Source: Mycobacterium sp. IS-1742
GTDB lineage: Bacteria > Actinomycetota > Actinomycetes > Mycobacteriales > Mycobacteriaceae
DNA length: 64,000 nucleotides
Assembly (NCBI RefSeq): GCF_001500125.1
Contig: NZ_LQIV01000045.1
Location: 124,001 to 188,000, forward strand
Direction of reading: 5' to 3'
Shown here: positions 16,421 to 24,661 of the stretch, piece after piece
Layout of the letters: each line of letters begins with the position of its first letter
Numbering within the stretch: the first letter of the stretch is position 1
Notes under the pieces: generated by a model
Databases searched by the model: none
Seen by the model: only the letters and a program-made list of their open reading frames with translations
What the model was told of the DNA's origin: nothing
Program-made: the position numbers and the translations under genes

Positions 16421-18996
16421 ATGCGAGTCAGGTGATACTGCACGGTCTTCGGTGAGACGTACAGCTCGGCAGCCACCTCGCGGTTCGAAAGACCCTGCGC
16501 GACAAGCGTCGTCACCGCATCCTCCTGCGGGGTGAGCTCCGCGTGGCCGCGCGGCCCGCGCACGACGTGCACACCTCCGGCCTTCAGTTCCCGTTCGCAG
16601 CGCGCCACGTAGGTCTGGGCGCCGAGGGAAAGGAAGAGGTCGCGCGCCGTGCCGATGACGGCATCGGCGTCGCGGCGCTTACCGGCTCGGCGCAGCGTCT
16701 GTCCGTAGGCGAAGTTGACCCGGGCCAGGTCGTAGCGCAGCGGAAGACCGTCGAGCAGTGCGAGCGCCTCGTCGAAGGCGCGCCGGGCGGCGTCGATGTC
16801 ACCCGCGGCGCCCAGGATCCGCCCGCGGACATACCCGAACCGGGCCCGGGTCGAGCGCTGGGCACGCCGGTCGGCACGCTGGCGGTGCGGATCGATGAAC
16901 GCCTCGGCGGCGTCGGGGTGCCCGTCGAGGACCATCGCATTCGCCAGCACATCGACCCACGGCCACAACGCGGGTTCGGTCGTGACGTGCCCCGACAACC
17001 TGGTCAGCGGCTCGAGCGCCCGGCGCACCCCGGCGTAATCGGCCTCCGCCTCGGCGATCTGCGCCCGCGCGAGACATGTTGCCAGATGCATCATCTCGTA
17101 TCCCTGGGTGACGGCGTCCGCCGCCCGGACCGCGGCCTGCGCGGCCTCGAAGTCGCCGCGCAGGGCGTGCACCTGCGTGGCCGTCCACTCGAGGAGCGGG
17201 GTCACCAGGACGATACCGCTGGTGGCGGCCGTCAGGCGCCCACGTTCGACGGTGCCCAGTGCCTGGTCCCAGTCGCCGGTGAGGAACTGCACCCGGGCCA
17301 GCCATCCCAACGCCCACAACGCGATCCGGGCCGAACCGCCCAGCTCGGTGGTCGACACGGCGCCCTCGAGGCTGCTGCGTGCGGCGTCGAGGTCGTCGCC
17401 GGCCAACTGCAGCCAACCGCGGCCCATCGCGATGCGCTGGGCCTGTGCGCCGTAGCGGACGCGGGAGCTCAACTCGTCGTAGGCGGCCGAGGCGCGGGCC
17501 GAATGGCCGACCGCCGACAGACCGAGCCCACGGATCGCGGCGGCCTCGACGCCGGCGGGGGAGTCGTCGCCGGACAACGCGATCGCCCGATCCGCCCACT
17601 GCACGAGTTCGGCTCCGCGGCAACGCATCAACGCGTGCAGGACATACCGGCCGGAGATCAGTGCGGCCGCCTCGGGATCGCGGTCGACGTTGACGATGCC
17701 CCACGCCCTGCGCAACCGGACGTCCGCCTCGGCCGCGCGGCCGCGCACGATCGCCAGATATGCCAGCGCGGCGTCGCGCAGCGGCGTCTCGCGCAGGCTC
17801 TCGACCGCGGGCACCAGCGCGGCGGCCCCCGCGGTGTCGCCGGCGGCGACGAGAGCGTCCACCGAGCGGGTGAGCCTGTCGTCGCGCACCAGCGGGTCGG
17901 GGGTCAACCGGGCGGCCTCGCGGAACAGGGTCGCCGCCTCCGCCCAGGCGCCCTCGGCGCCGCGTTCGCGCGCCAGCGCCTCGACGTCGTCGGCCAGTGC
18001 GGCGTCCGGGACGGGGGTGGCCGCCACCAGGTGTCGCAGCCGGCGGACCCGGTCGGTGACGATCTCGGCCGCACGCCGGTGCGCCACGCCCGCCGCCCGC
18101 ACGCCCATCGCCTCGAGCACCGCCGCCCGGATCAGGCTCGAGCCCACGGCGACGCCGAAACCGGTTGTCGTGGTGACCAGTTCGGTGCTCACGGCTTCGT
18201 CGACCGCGCTCAGCGGATCGTCGAGACCGGCCAGTTGCGCCGCCTCGCCGAGCGATCCGCCGTCCCCGAGCACCGCCAGCGCCTCCACCAGCGCCCGGCC
18301 GTGCGGGCCGCAGGCCTCGAGACGCCCGCGCACCGCCGCCACGGTGCGCGCCGGTGCGGGCAACTGCGCGTCGTGGCGCGACCACACCGGCGCCGGCACC
18401 TCGTCGAGCAGGGCCAGGGCGTCGCGGGGGTTCCCGCCGGTGTGCCTGGTGAGCGCCGCCACCATGGTCGGATGCAGAATCCGCCCGCGCCGCGACGCCA
18501 GTTCCGCGACGCCCGCGGTGTCCAGGCCGGTCAACCGCATCTCCGCCGAGACGAACCGCGTCAGTGCGGGTTTCGGGTAGGCCATCGCGAGCACCACCAG
18601 CAGGGGGTGGGCGCGGTGGCGGCGCACCGCGGTCTCGAGCACCTGCAGCGACAGCGCGTCGGAATGCTCGGCGTCGTCGACGATCACCAACGCCGGCCGG
18701 TGCGCCGCGACGCGATCGAGGAACCGGCTGACCGGGTCGGCGGGCACGTCGTCCTGCAGCAACTGGGCCAGCACCGCGCCCGGGGTCTCGGTCTCCCACG
18801 GCAGCGCCCGAGCGGTGTGGGCGTCGGGGTGGTCGGCGGCCAACCGGGCGAGCAGCGCCGTCTTCCCGATGCCGGGCGGTCCGAGCACCGCGACGACGTC
18901 GGCGCCCGACGTCACGGTCGCCGTGCAGCGGCCGGCGAGTTCGGCCAGTTCGCGGTCGCGCCCGACGCATGCCCCGGACACGATCATCACGCCCAC
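16366..18996 (-). CDS. LAL-type LuxR transcriptional regulator (ATPase plus LuxR HTH)
   Basis: An 876-residue large ATP-binding regulator. A Walker A GPPGIGKT (39-46) and a Walker B LVIVDDAE (near 103) mark the N-terminal STAND-type ATPase. The central ~500 residues are helical and TPR-like. The last ~55 residues are a LuxR helix-turn-helix (LTPQEDAVTTLVAQGLSNRE onward). It lies 24 bp downstream of benC-D in the same direction, so it is probably the last gene of the ben operon. LAL proteins usually activate neighbouring catabolic operons on effector binding; benzoate or a derivative is the obvious candidate. The start is a GTG, with an ATG three codons further in as an alternative. Confidence 0.85.
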   Translation of the reverse strand: MGVMIVSGACVGRDRELAELAGRCTATVTSGADVVAVLGPPGIGKTALLARLAADHPDAHTARALPWETETPGAVLAQLLQDDVPADPVSRFLDRVAAHRPALVIVDDAEHSDALSLQVLETAVRRHRAHPLLVVLAMAYPKPALTRFVSAEMRLTGLDTAGVAELASRRGRILHPTMVAALTRHTGGNPRDALALLDEVPAPVWSRHDAQLPAPARTVAAVRGRLEACGPHGRALVEALAVLGDGGSLGEAAQLAGLDDPLSAVDEAVSTELVTTTTGFGVAVGSSLIRAAVLEAMGVRAAGVAHRRAAEIVTDRVRRLRHLVAATPVPDAALADDVEALARERGAEGAWAEAATLFREAARLTPDPLVRDDRLTRSVDALVAAGDTAGAAALVPAVESLRETPLRDAALAYLAIVRGRAAEADVRLRRAWGIVNVDRDPEAAALISGRYVLHALMRCRGAELVQWADRAIALSGDDSPAGVEAAAIRGLGLSAVGHSARASAAYDELSSRVRYGAQAQRIAMGRGWLQLAGDDLDAARSSLEGAVSTTELGGSARIALWALGWLARVQFLTGDWDQALGTVERGRLTAATSGIVLVTPLLEWTATQVHALRGDFEAAQAAVRAADAVTQGYEMMHLATCLARAQIAEAEADYAGVRRALEPLTRLSGHVTTEPALWPWVDVLANAMVLDGHPDAAEAFIDPHRQRADRRAQRSTRARFGYVRGRILGAAGDIDAARRAFDEALALLDGLPLRYDLARVNFAYGQTLRRAGKRRDADAVIGTARDLFLSLGAQTYVARCERELKAGGVHVVRGPRGHAELTPQEDAVTTLVAQGLSNREVAAELYVSPKTVQYHLTRIYAKLGVRSRAELAALRS

Positions 18997-19020
18997 ATCG
19001 TAGGCGCGCGCCGTCCGTCG

Positions 19021-21615
19021 CTAGCCCTGATCGCCGCCGGCGACCGGCAGGACCGAACCCGTGATGTAGGACGCCTCGTCGGAGGCGAGGAAACAGATGG
19101 CCGCGGCCTGTTCGTCGAGGGTGCCGTACCGCTTCATCAGTGACGAGCCGACGGTCTGGTCGATGTGGGCCTGGAACCAGGCGCGCTCGGTGTCGGTGCC
19201 GAAGTCCGGTGTGCCACGAGAGATCCGGCGCGGCGGTGCGTCGGTCCCACCCGGCGCGGCGGCGACCACGCGGATGCCGTCGCCGGCGTACTCGACGGCC
19301 AGCGACGCGGTGATCGCGTTGATACCGCCCTTGGCCGCGGAATACGGGATGCGATGGATACCTCGGGTCGCAGCCGACGAGACGTTAACGATCACGCCTG
19401 CGCTGCGCGTCACCATCGACGGCAACGCCGCCCGGCTGGCGTACAGGGTCGTCATCAACGACCGGTCGACCTCGGCGCGGATCTCACGGTCGGTGAACTC
19501 GATGAACGGTTTGAAGTTGATGGCGCCGCCGACGTTGTTGATCAGCACGTCGATGCGCCCGAACGCCGACAACGCCTGCGCCACCATGTTTTCGGCGCCT
19601 TCGGCGTGTTCGAGGTCTGTCGTGACCGCCAGCGCATCCGGTCCGCAGGCGGCCAGTTCGTCGGCCAGTTCCTTGACCAGCTCCGAACGGTCGGCGAGCA
19701 CCAGACGGCCGCCTTCGGCGCTGATGCGGCGGGCGGTCTGCTCGCCGATGCCCTGCGCGGCGCCGGTGACCAGCACGATCTTGCCGGCGAACCGGCCGGG
19801 TGTGACGAACCGCGGGCGCCGCGCCGCCTGGGCGTCGGCCATGGCGCGTCGCATCGTCTGTTTGGAGCGCTCGGCGTGCGCGGAGATCAGGGACCGTGCC
19901 GCATCCCGGTCACCGGCGTCGAACGCCGCGACGATGTCGACGTGGTCTCGCGCGCACAGCGGATGACACCATGTGGCATTGCGGAGCACGTCGTCCATGC
20001 GCGCCTTCACGCCCAGAGCCTGATAGGCCTGCAACAGGTGGTCGTTGCCGGTCAGGGTGAACAGGTGGTCGTGGAACGCCGCGTTGGTCTCGGTGTACCG
20101 GGCCGCGTCGACGAATCGGTCGCCGTCGACGTGGGGCAGCGTGGCTTCGGCGAGCAGCCGGTATCCGGTCAGCTGCGATGCGCTCAAGCGGCCGATCGTC
20201 AGCTCGAGGGCACCCAGTTCCAGCGCCTCACGGGCCTGGAAGATCGCGTCCGATTCGTGCACCTCGGGGTGCTCCTCGCCGATCTGATAGCCGTCGGCGG
20301 CGACCTCGGTGGGTTCGGCGGGCGCTGCTGCGGTCCGGGTGGGGGACGTCCGGGCGGGGAAGAGGAGTTGGCCCGCCACCGACCGGTCCGCCCCGGTGAT
20401 CAGCGCGGTGTCGCCGTCATCGGTCGCGGCGACGCGCCCCGGGGCCGCCCCGATCGCGACGTCGGGGAACAGGGCCTGGCCGGCCACCGTCCGGGCATCC
20501 GGGCTGAGGGCCGGCTGCTCGCGCGGCGCGGTGACGACCGGCGTGGACGCGGGGGACGGGGCGCCCCCGGACGCGGCGGGCGCGGCCAGCGCGAACTTCT
20601 CGTAGTAGAAGCCGAACGGTTCGATGCCCTCCGCGGCGAGGTGCTTGCGCACCGACTCGACCATCGGCGGGGGCCCGCACAGGTAGACCGCGACGTCGCC
20701 GTCGTAGAGGTGTTCGGGACGGATCAGGCTGGTGACGTAGGCGCGGTCGGGGCCCTTGTTGGCCGCGGTGCTCGCCGGGTCGGCGACGCAGTACTCCCAG
20801 GTGAATCCGGGCAGGTCCGCGGCGATCGCGCGCAGCGTGTCGAGTTCGACGAGGTCGACGTCCGAGCTCACGCCGTAGACGAGGTGCGCCTTGCGGGGGC
20901 TGCGCGCCGCCTGCAGGGTGCGCAGCATCGACAGCACGGGCGCCAGGCCGGTGCCGCCGGCCAACAGCAGGATGGGCCGTTCGGTCTCGCGCAGGAAGAA
21001 CGAGCCGTGCGGGCCGGTGAAGGTGACGGCATCGCCGATCGCGGCCCGTTCGGCCAGATAGGTCGACATCGCGCCGCCGGGGGTGAGCTTCACCAGGAAC
21101 GTGAGCCGTGATTCATGTGGGGCGTTGCTGAACGAATACGAGCGCACCACGTCGGTCCCGGGTACCGCGACGTTGACGTACTGGCCGGGCAGGAATGCGA
21201 GGTCGTCGCGGTCGGGGATCTCGACGCCGAAGGCCACGGTTGTCGGCGACACCCGGTCCAGCTCGACGAGCGTGCCCCGGAATGTCGCGGCGGCCGTCTT
21301 GGCCACCTCGGAACTGCTGGCGATCTGCAGCACCAGGTCCGACCGGGGCCGCATGCTGCAGGGCAGCACGTAGCCGGCGGCCGCCTCGTCGGCGGGCAGG
21401 GCGTCGTCGATGTAGGTGCCACCGTCGTACGTGCCGGATTCGCAGAGCGCCTTGCACGTTCCGCACGCTCCGTCACGACAGTCCAGGGGGATGTTGATGC
21501 GCTGGCGGTAGGACGCGTCGGCGACGGTCTGATTGTCACGACAACTGATGAACCGGGTGACGCCGTCCTCGAACGACAGCGCGACCTGGTGGGTGCGGGA
21601 CTCGGTGGATGTCAT
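19021..21615 (-). CDS. benC: Fusion of benzoate dioxygenase reductase (BenC), FCD domain and dihydrodiol dehydrogenase (BenD)
   Basis: One uninterrupted 864-residue frame. Residues 1-345 are BenC: [2Fe-2S] ligands Cys46, Cys51, Cys54, Cys86, FAD motif RSYSFSNAP (158-166), NAD site GGTGLAPVLSML (220-231). It supplies electrons to BenAB. Residues 346-445 are a low-complexity linker containing RTVAGQALFP and RSVAGQLLFP. Residues 455-590 match the FCD ligand-binding domain of GntR/FadR regulators, with AFHDHLF and likely metal ligands Asn511, His515, His558, His580 but no DNA-binding domain. Residues 605-864 are an SDR, VTGAAQGIG (617-625) and YSAAK (758-762), matching BenD, which oxidises the benzoate cis-diol to catechol. 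No stop or ribosome site separates the parts. Confidence 0.85.
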   Translation of the reverse strand: MTSTESRTHQVALSFEDGVTRFISCRDNQTVADASYRQRINIPLDCRDGACGTCKALCESGTYDGGTYIDDALPADEAAAGYVLPCSMRPRSDLVLQIASSSEVAKTAAATFRGTLVELDRVSPTTVAFGVEIPDRDDLAFLPGQYVNVAVPGTDVVRSYSFSNAPHESRLTFLVKLTPGGAMSTYLAERAAIGDAVTFTGPHGSFFLRETERPILLLAGGTGLAPVLSMLRTLQAARSPRKAHLVYGVSSDVDLVELDTLRAIAADLPGFTWEYCVADPASTAANKGPDRAYVTSLIRPEHLYDGDVAVYLCGPPPMVESVRKHLAAEGIEPFGFYYEKFALAAPAASGGAPSPASTPVVTAPREQPALSPDARTVAGQALFPDVAIGAAPGRVAATDDGDTALITGADRSVAGQLLFPARTSPTRTAAAPAEPTEVAADGYQIGEEHPEVHESDAIFQAREALELGALELTIGRLSASQLTGYRLLAEATLPHVDGDRFVDAARYTETNAAFHDHLFTLTGNDHLLQAYQALGVKARMDDVLRNATWCHPLCARDHVDIVAAFDAGDRDAARSLISAHAERSKQTMRRAMADAQAARRPRFVTPGRFAGKIVLVTGAAQGIGEQTARRISAEGGRLVLADRSELVKELADELAACGPDALAVTTDLEHAEGAENMVAQALSAFGRIDVLINNVGGAINFKPFIEFTDREIRAEVDRSLMTTLYASRAALPSMVTRSAGVIVNVSSAATRGIHRIPYSAAKGGINAITASLAVEYAGDGIRVVAAAPGGTDAPPRRISRGTPDFGTDTERAWFQAHIDQTVGSSLMKRYGTLDEQAAAICFLASDEASYITGSVLPVAGGDQG

Positions 21616-21626
21616 GGCGGGGCCTT

Positions 21627-22148
21627 CTAGAAGTGGTAGATGTCCACGACGTGGTGGATGTAGTCGTTCTTCAGCACCACGGTCTTGCGACGGATCAGCG
21701 GGGCGTCGCCGGAGAAGTCGATCGTGTAGAACGACGTGCCGTAATACGGGTCGATCGTCTTGTACCGGAAGTACATGGTGTGCCAGTTGAACCGGACGTC
21801 CACGAGATCGCCGCGGCGTTCGATGACCTCCACGTTCGAGATGTTGTGGCTGGTGCGTGGTTCGGGAAGCGACGTGGCCGAGGAGCGTTCGGTCCGGATC
21901 CGGAAGACCCGGTCCTCGAGGCCACCCTTGTTCGCGTAGTACACCAGCGAGATGTCGCGCTGCGGATCCTCGACCAGGGTGTCGTCGTCGGCCCACGACG
22001 GCATCCAGTAGACGACGTCGTCGGCGTAGCACCCCAGCCACTTCTCGAACTCACGGTCGTCGAGGTAGCGGGCCTCGCGGTAGAGGAACTGCTCGATCAT
22101 GTTCTGGGTGATGAGTTGGGTTGCGCCGGTGACGGTCTCGTTCGTCAT
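21627..22148 (-). CDS. benB: Benzoate 1,2-dioxygenase small (beta) subunit
   Basis: A 173-residue ring-hydroxylating dioxygenase beta subunit, a SnoaL/NTF2-like fold that stabilises the alpha3beta3 hexamer and lacks metal. Typical segments are FLYREARYLDDREFEKWL near the N-terminus and SHNISNVEV in the middle. The ATG overlaps the benA stop (ATGA), which fixes the start and implies coupled translation. It is followed 11 bp later by the benC-FCD-benD fusion. Confidence 0.94.
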   Translation of the reverse strand: MTNETVTGATQLITQNMIEQFLYREARYLDDREFEKWLGCYADDVVYWMPSWADDDTLVEDPQRDISLVYYANKGGLEDRVFRIRTERSSATSLPEPRTSHNISNVEVIERRGDLVDVRFNWHTMYFRYKTIDPYYGTSFYTIDFSGDAPLIRRKTVVLKNDYIHHVVDIYHF

Positions 22149-23527
22149 GAGCACTTCTCCGATCCAGTGTCGTCCTGGGCGAGGGCCGCGCGCATGGTCT
22201 GCAGCCAGTAGGTGTGCTGGACGGGGTAGAGGCCTTCGTCCTCGTTGCGCACGCCGGCGGAGATGACGCCGTGCATGCCCAGCGACTCGGCGACCTCGTC
22301 CGGTCCCGACAGCCAGTGCTGGGCGCCGCGGCTCATGTCGTTCCACGGGGCGGCGGCGGCCTGGTAGGTCAGCTGGCAGGAGCGGAACTCCTCGAGGTCG
22401 TCGGGGGTCGCCATGCCCGAGGCGTTGAAGAAGTCCTCGTACTGGCGGATGCGGCGGGCGCGGGCGTCGGCGCTCTCGCCCTTCGGGGCGATGCAGTAGA
22501 TGGTGACCTCGGTCTTGTCCGGCGCGATCGGCCGGAAGTGGCGGATCTGCGTCGAGAACTGGTCCATCAGATAGACATTGGGGTACAGGCACAGGTTGCG
22601 CGAACCCTTGACCATGAACTCGCCCTTGGCCTCGCCGTGGACGGCCTTGAGGTCGTCGAGCCGGTCCCACAACGGACGGTCCTCGGGATTGGCCGCCCAG
22701 GTCCACAGGCACAGGTGGCCGTTCGGGTAGGACCAGTAGCCGCCGCCGGACTTGCCCCAGCTGCCCGCGTCGAGCGCCTTGGTGTCGTTGGCCGACTCGC
22801 CGGTGGTGCGCCGCGACGTGGTCGCGGCGTAGTTCCAGTGCGTCGCGGTGACGTGATAGCCGTCGGCGCCGTTCTCCGCCTGCACTTTCCAGTTGCCGTC
22901 GTAGGTGTAGGTCGACGATCCAGGCAGCACCTCCAGCCCGTCGGGGGACTGGTCGACGAGCATGTCGATGACCGTGGTGGTGTCGCCGAGGTGCTCGCCG
23001 AGCGGGGCGACGTCCGGGTTGAGGCTGCCGAACAGGAACCCGCGGTAGCTGTCGAAGCGGGCCACCTTGGTCATGTTGTGCGAGCCGTCGACGTCGAAGC
23101 CGGCCGGATAGCCGGCGCCCTCCGGGTCCTTCACCTTGAGCAACGTCCCGTCGTTGCGGAACGTCCAGCCGTGAAAGGGGCAGGTCAGCGTCATCCGGTT
23201 GTCGGTCTTGCGGCGGCACACCATGGCCCCGCGGTGCGCGCACGCGTTGATGAGACAGTGCAGTACGCCGTCGCGGCCGCGGGTGATGACGACGGGCTGG
23301 CGGCCCATGTACGTGGTGAAGTAGTCGCCCGGTTCGGCCACCTGGCTCTCGTGTGCGAGGTAGATCCAGTTGCCCTCGAAGATGTGCGCCATCTCGAGTT
23401 CGAAGATGTCCTCGTCGGTGAAGATCCGCCGGTTGGTCCGGTAGACGCCGGCCTCGCGGTCGTCGATCACCGCGTCGGCGAGGACGGTCTCGAGGTGGCC
23501 GCGGTGTTCTGCTGTGGGTGCGCTCAT
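22145..23527 (-). CDS. benA: Benzoate 1,2-dioxygenase large (alpha) subunit
   Basis: A 460-residue Rieske oxygenase alpha subunit that converts benzoate to its 1,2-cis-dihydrodiol. The Rieske ligands are Cys96, His98 (CAH) and Cys116, His119 (CPFH). The mononuclear iron histidines are His225 and His230 in DGYHVTATHW. The ATG at 23527 has CAGGAGG a few bases upstream; a longer reading adds 18 residues without support. First gene of benA-benB-benC/D-lal, divergent from lysR-catBAC. It could also be a related anthranilate or toluate oxygenase, but the linked benD and cat genes favour benzoate. Confidence 0.93.
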   Translation of the reverse strand: MSAPTAEHRGHLETVLADAVIDDREAGVYRTNRRIFTDEDIFELEMAHIFEGNWIYLAHESQVAEPGDYFTTYMGRQPVVITRGRDGVLHCLINACAHRGAMVCRRKTDNRMTLTCPFHGWTFRNDGTLLKVKDPEGAGYPAGFDVDGSHNMTKVARFDSYRGFLFGSLNPDVAPLGEHLGDTTTVIDMLVDQSPDGLEVLPGSSTYTYDGNWKVQAENGADGYHVTATHWNYAATTSRRTTGESANDTKALDAGSWGKSGGGYWSYPNGHLCLWTWAANPEDRPLWDRLDDLKAVHGEAKGEFMVKGSRNLCLYPNVYLMDQFSTQIRHFRPIAPDKTEVTIYCIAPKGESADARARRIRQYEDFFNASGMATPDDLEEFRSCQLTYQAAAAPWNDMSRGAQHWLSGPDEVAESLGMHGVISAGVRNEDEGLYPVQHTYWLQTMRAALAQDDTGSEKCS

Positions 23528-23615
23528 CGGTGCCTCCTGTGACGTGTTCCTTGCAGACTGGCACCACGTGTCTGCCGTCACACTAGGGTGATGCCCAGTC
23601 CTGGCCCAGGTGCCG

Positions 23616-23638
23616 ATTGATGGATATTGTCGATCAAT
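23616..23638. promoter_or_regulatory. LysR box in the benA/catR divergent promoter region
   Basis: ATTGAT and ATCAAT form a perfect inverted repeat with an 11-bp spacer, so it satisfies the LysR consensus T-N11-A. It lies in the 213-bp region between divergent benA (start 23527) and lysR (start 23741), well placed to control both the ben and cat operons. The AT-rich stretch continues to about 23655. Confidence 0.65.
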
Positions 23639-23740
23639 AAGACGAAAACGAATCCTTGTCCTGTATGTATCGCGGTCCTACTCTGGGCCGTGGCGCCGGT
23701 CACACCCGACCGGAGCTGTGACTCAGGAACGAGAGACGCC

Positions 23741-24661
23741 ATGGAGCTGCGCCATCTGCGGTACTTCGCCGCCGTCGCCGACACCTGCCACTTCGGCCGT
23801 GCCGCCGAGCAGCTGCATGTGGCACAGCCGGCGCTCTCGTACTCGATCCGGCAGCTCGAGGACGAACTGGGCGTCACGCTGTTCAACCGGACCACCCGCC
23901 AGGTGTCGCTGACCGCGGCCGGGGACTTCCTGCAGGCCGAGGCGGCCCGGATCCTCCAGGGGGTCGACGATGCCGTTCGAGGGGTACGACGCATCGCGGC
24001 CGGGCGCAGCGGGCTGGTCCGGTTGGGGGTCACCGGCACCGCGGCCTTCTCGCACCTGCCCCGGATCGCCAGGGTGGTCAGGCGGGAACTCCCCGACGTC
24101 GCGCTGCAGATCCGGGCGGACCTGCTGACACCCGATCAGTGTGACGGATTACGCAGCGGCGCACTGGATCTCGGCGTCCTCCGACCGCCGGCGGTGGGGC
24201 AGGACATCGAACTGAGCACCATCGACATCGAGCCGCTCGTGCTCGCCGTCTCGGTCGACCACCGGCTCGCCGTCGAACCAGTGGTCTCACTGGCCGATCT
24301 GCGCACGGAGCCGTTCATCGCCTACGGCAGTCGCGACTCCGCGGTCAACGAGGCCGTGGTCCGCAGCTGCCGCCAGGCCGGATTCGTCCCGCACCGCGAG
24401 CACGAGGCGCCCGGTACCGCGGTCCTGCTCTCCCTCGTCGCCGCCGGCCTCGGGGTGGCGGTGGTGCCGCGGTCGGTGCGCGCACTTCCCTTGGAGGGGA
24501 TCGTGTTCCGCGACCTGCTCGACGCCCAGACCATCGAGTTGGCGCTCGCCTGGCGCAGCGGCGACGACAACCCGCTCGTCGAGGCGGTGGTCGGCGTGCT
24601 CGACGCCGCCTTCGCCGCCCACGCGATCCCGAACTCCCTGCCCACCGGAGGAGTGCAGTGA
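23741..24661 (+). CDS. LysR-family regulator of the ben/cat genes (CatR/BenM-like)
   Basis: A 306-residue LysR regulator starting MELRHLRYF, with HTH CHFGRAAEQLHVAQPALSYS near 17-36 and an effector domain from about 90. CatM/BenM-type proteins respond to cis,cis-muconate and benzoate. The ATG at 23741 gives the canonical N-terminus; 38 more codons upstream are open but lie across the promoter. It overlaps catB by GTGA, so it is unusually in the same operon as the cat genes it likely controls. It is related to the pca-linked LysR in the N-terminal domain. Confidence 0.88.
   Translation: MELRHLRYFAAVADTCHFGRAAEQLHVAQPALSYSIRQLEDELGVTLFNRTTRQVSLTAAGDFLQAEAARILQGVDDAVRGVRRIAAGRSGLVRLGVTGTAAFSHLPRIARVVRRELPDVALQIRADLLTPDQCDGLRSGALDLGVLRPPAVGQDIELSTIDIEPLVLAVSVDHRLAVEPVVSLADLRTEPFIAYGSRDSAVNEAVVRSCRQAGFVPHREHEAPGTAVLLSLVAAGLGVAVVPRSVRALPLEGIVFRDLLDAQTIELALAWRSGDDNPLVEAVVGVLDAAFAAHAIPNSLPTGGVQ

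Noticed and set aside
16543..19143. 866-codon open frame on the plus strand opposite the LAL regulator
   Set aside because: It is antisense to a gene with clear ATPase and LuxR motifs; composition is Gly/Arg/Gln/Val-rich with no domain, as expected for the complement of high-GC coding DNA.
19800..19870. Possible separate benD start (ATG before ADAQAARRPRF) inside the fusion
   Set aside because: No ribosome site precedes that ATG and the upstream FCD frame is unbroken, so I treat it as internal; kept as a point for experimental checking.
21616..22041. N-terminal extension of the BenC fusion across benB
   Set aside because: The extra residues are in a shadow frame of benB; the BenC homology and an ATG begin at 21615.
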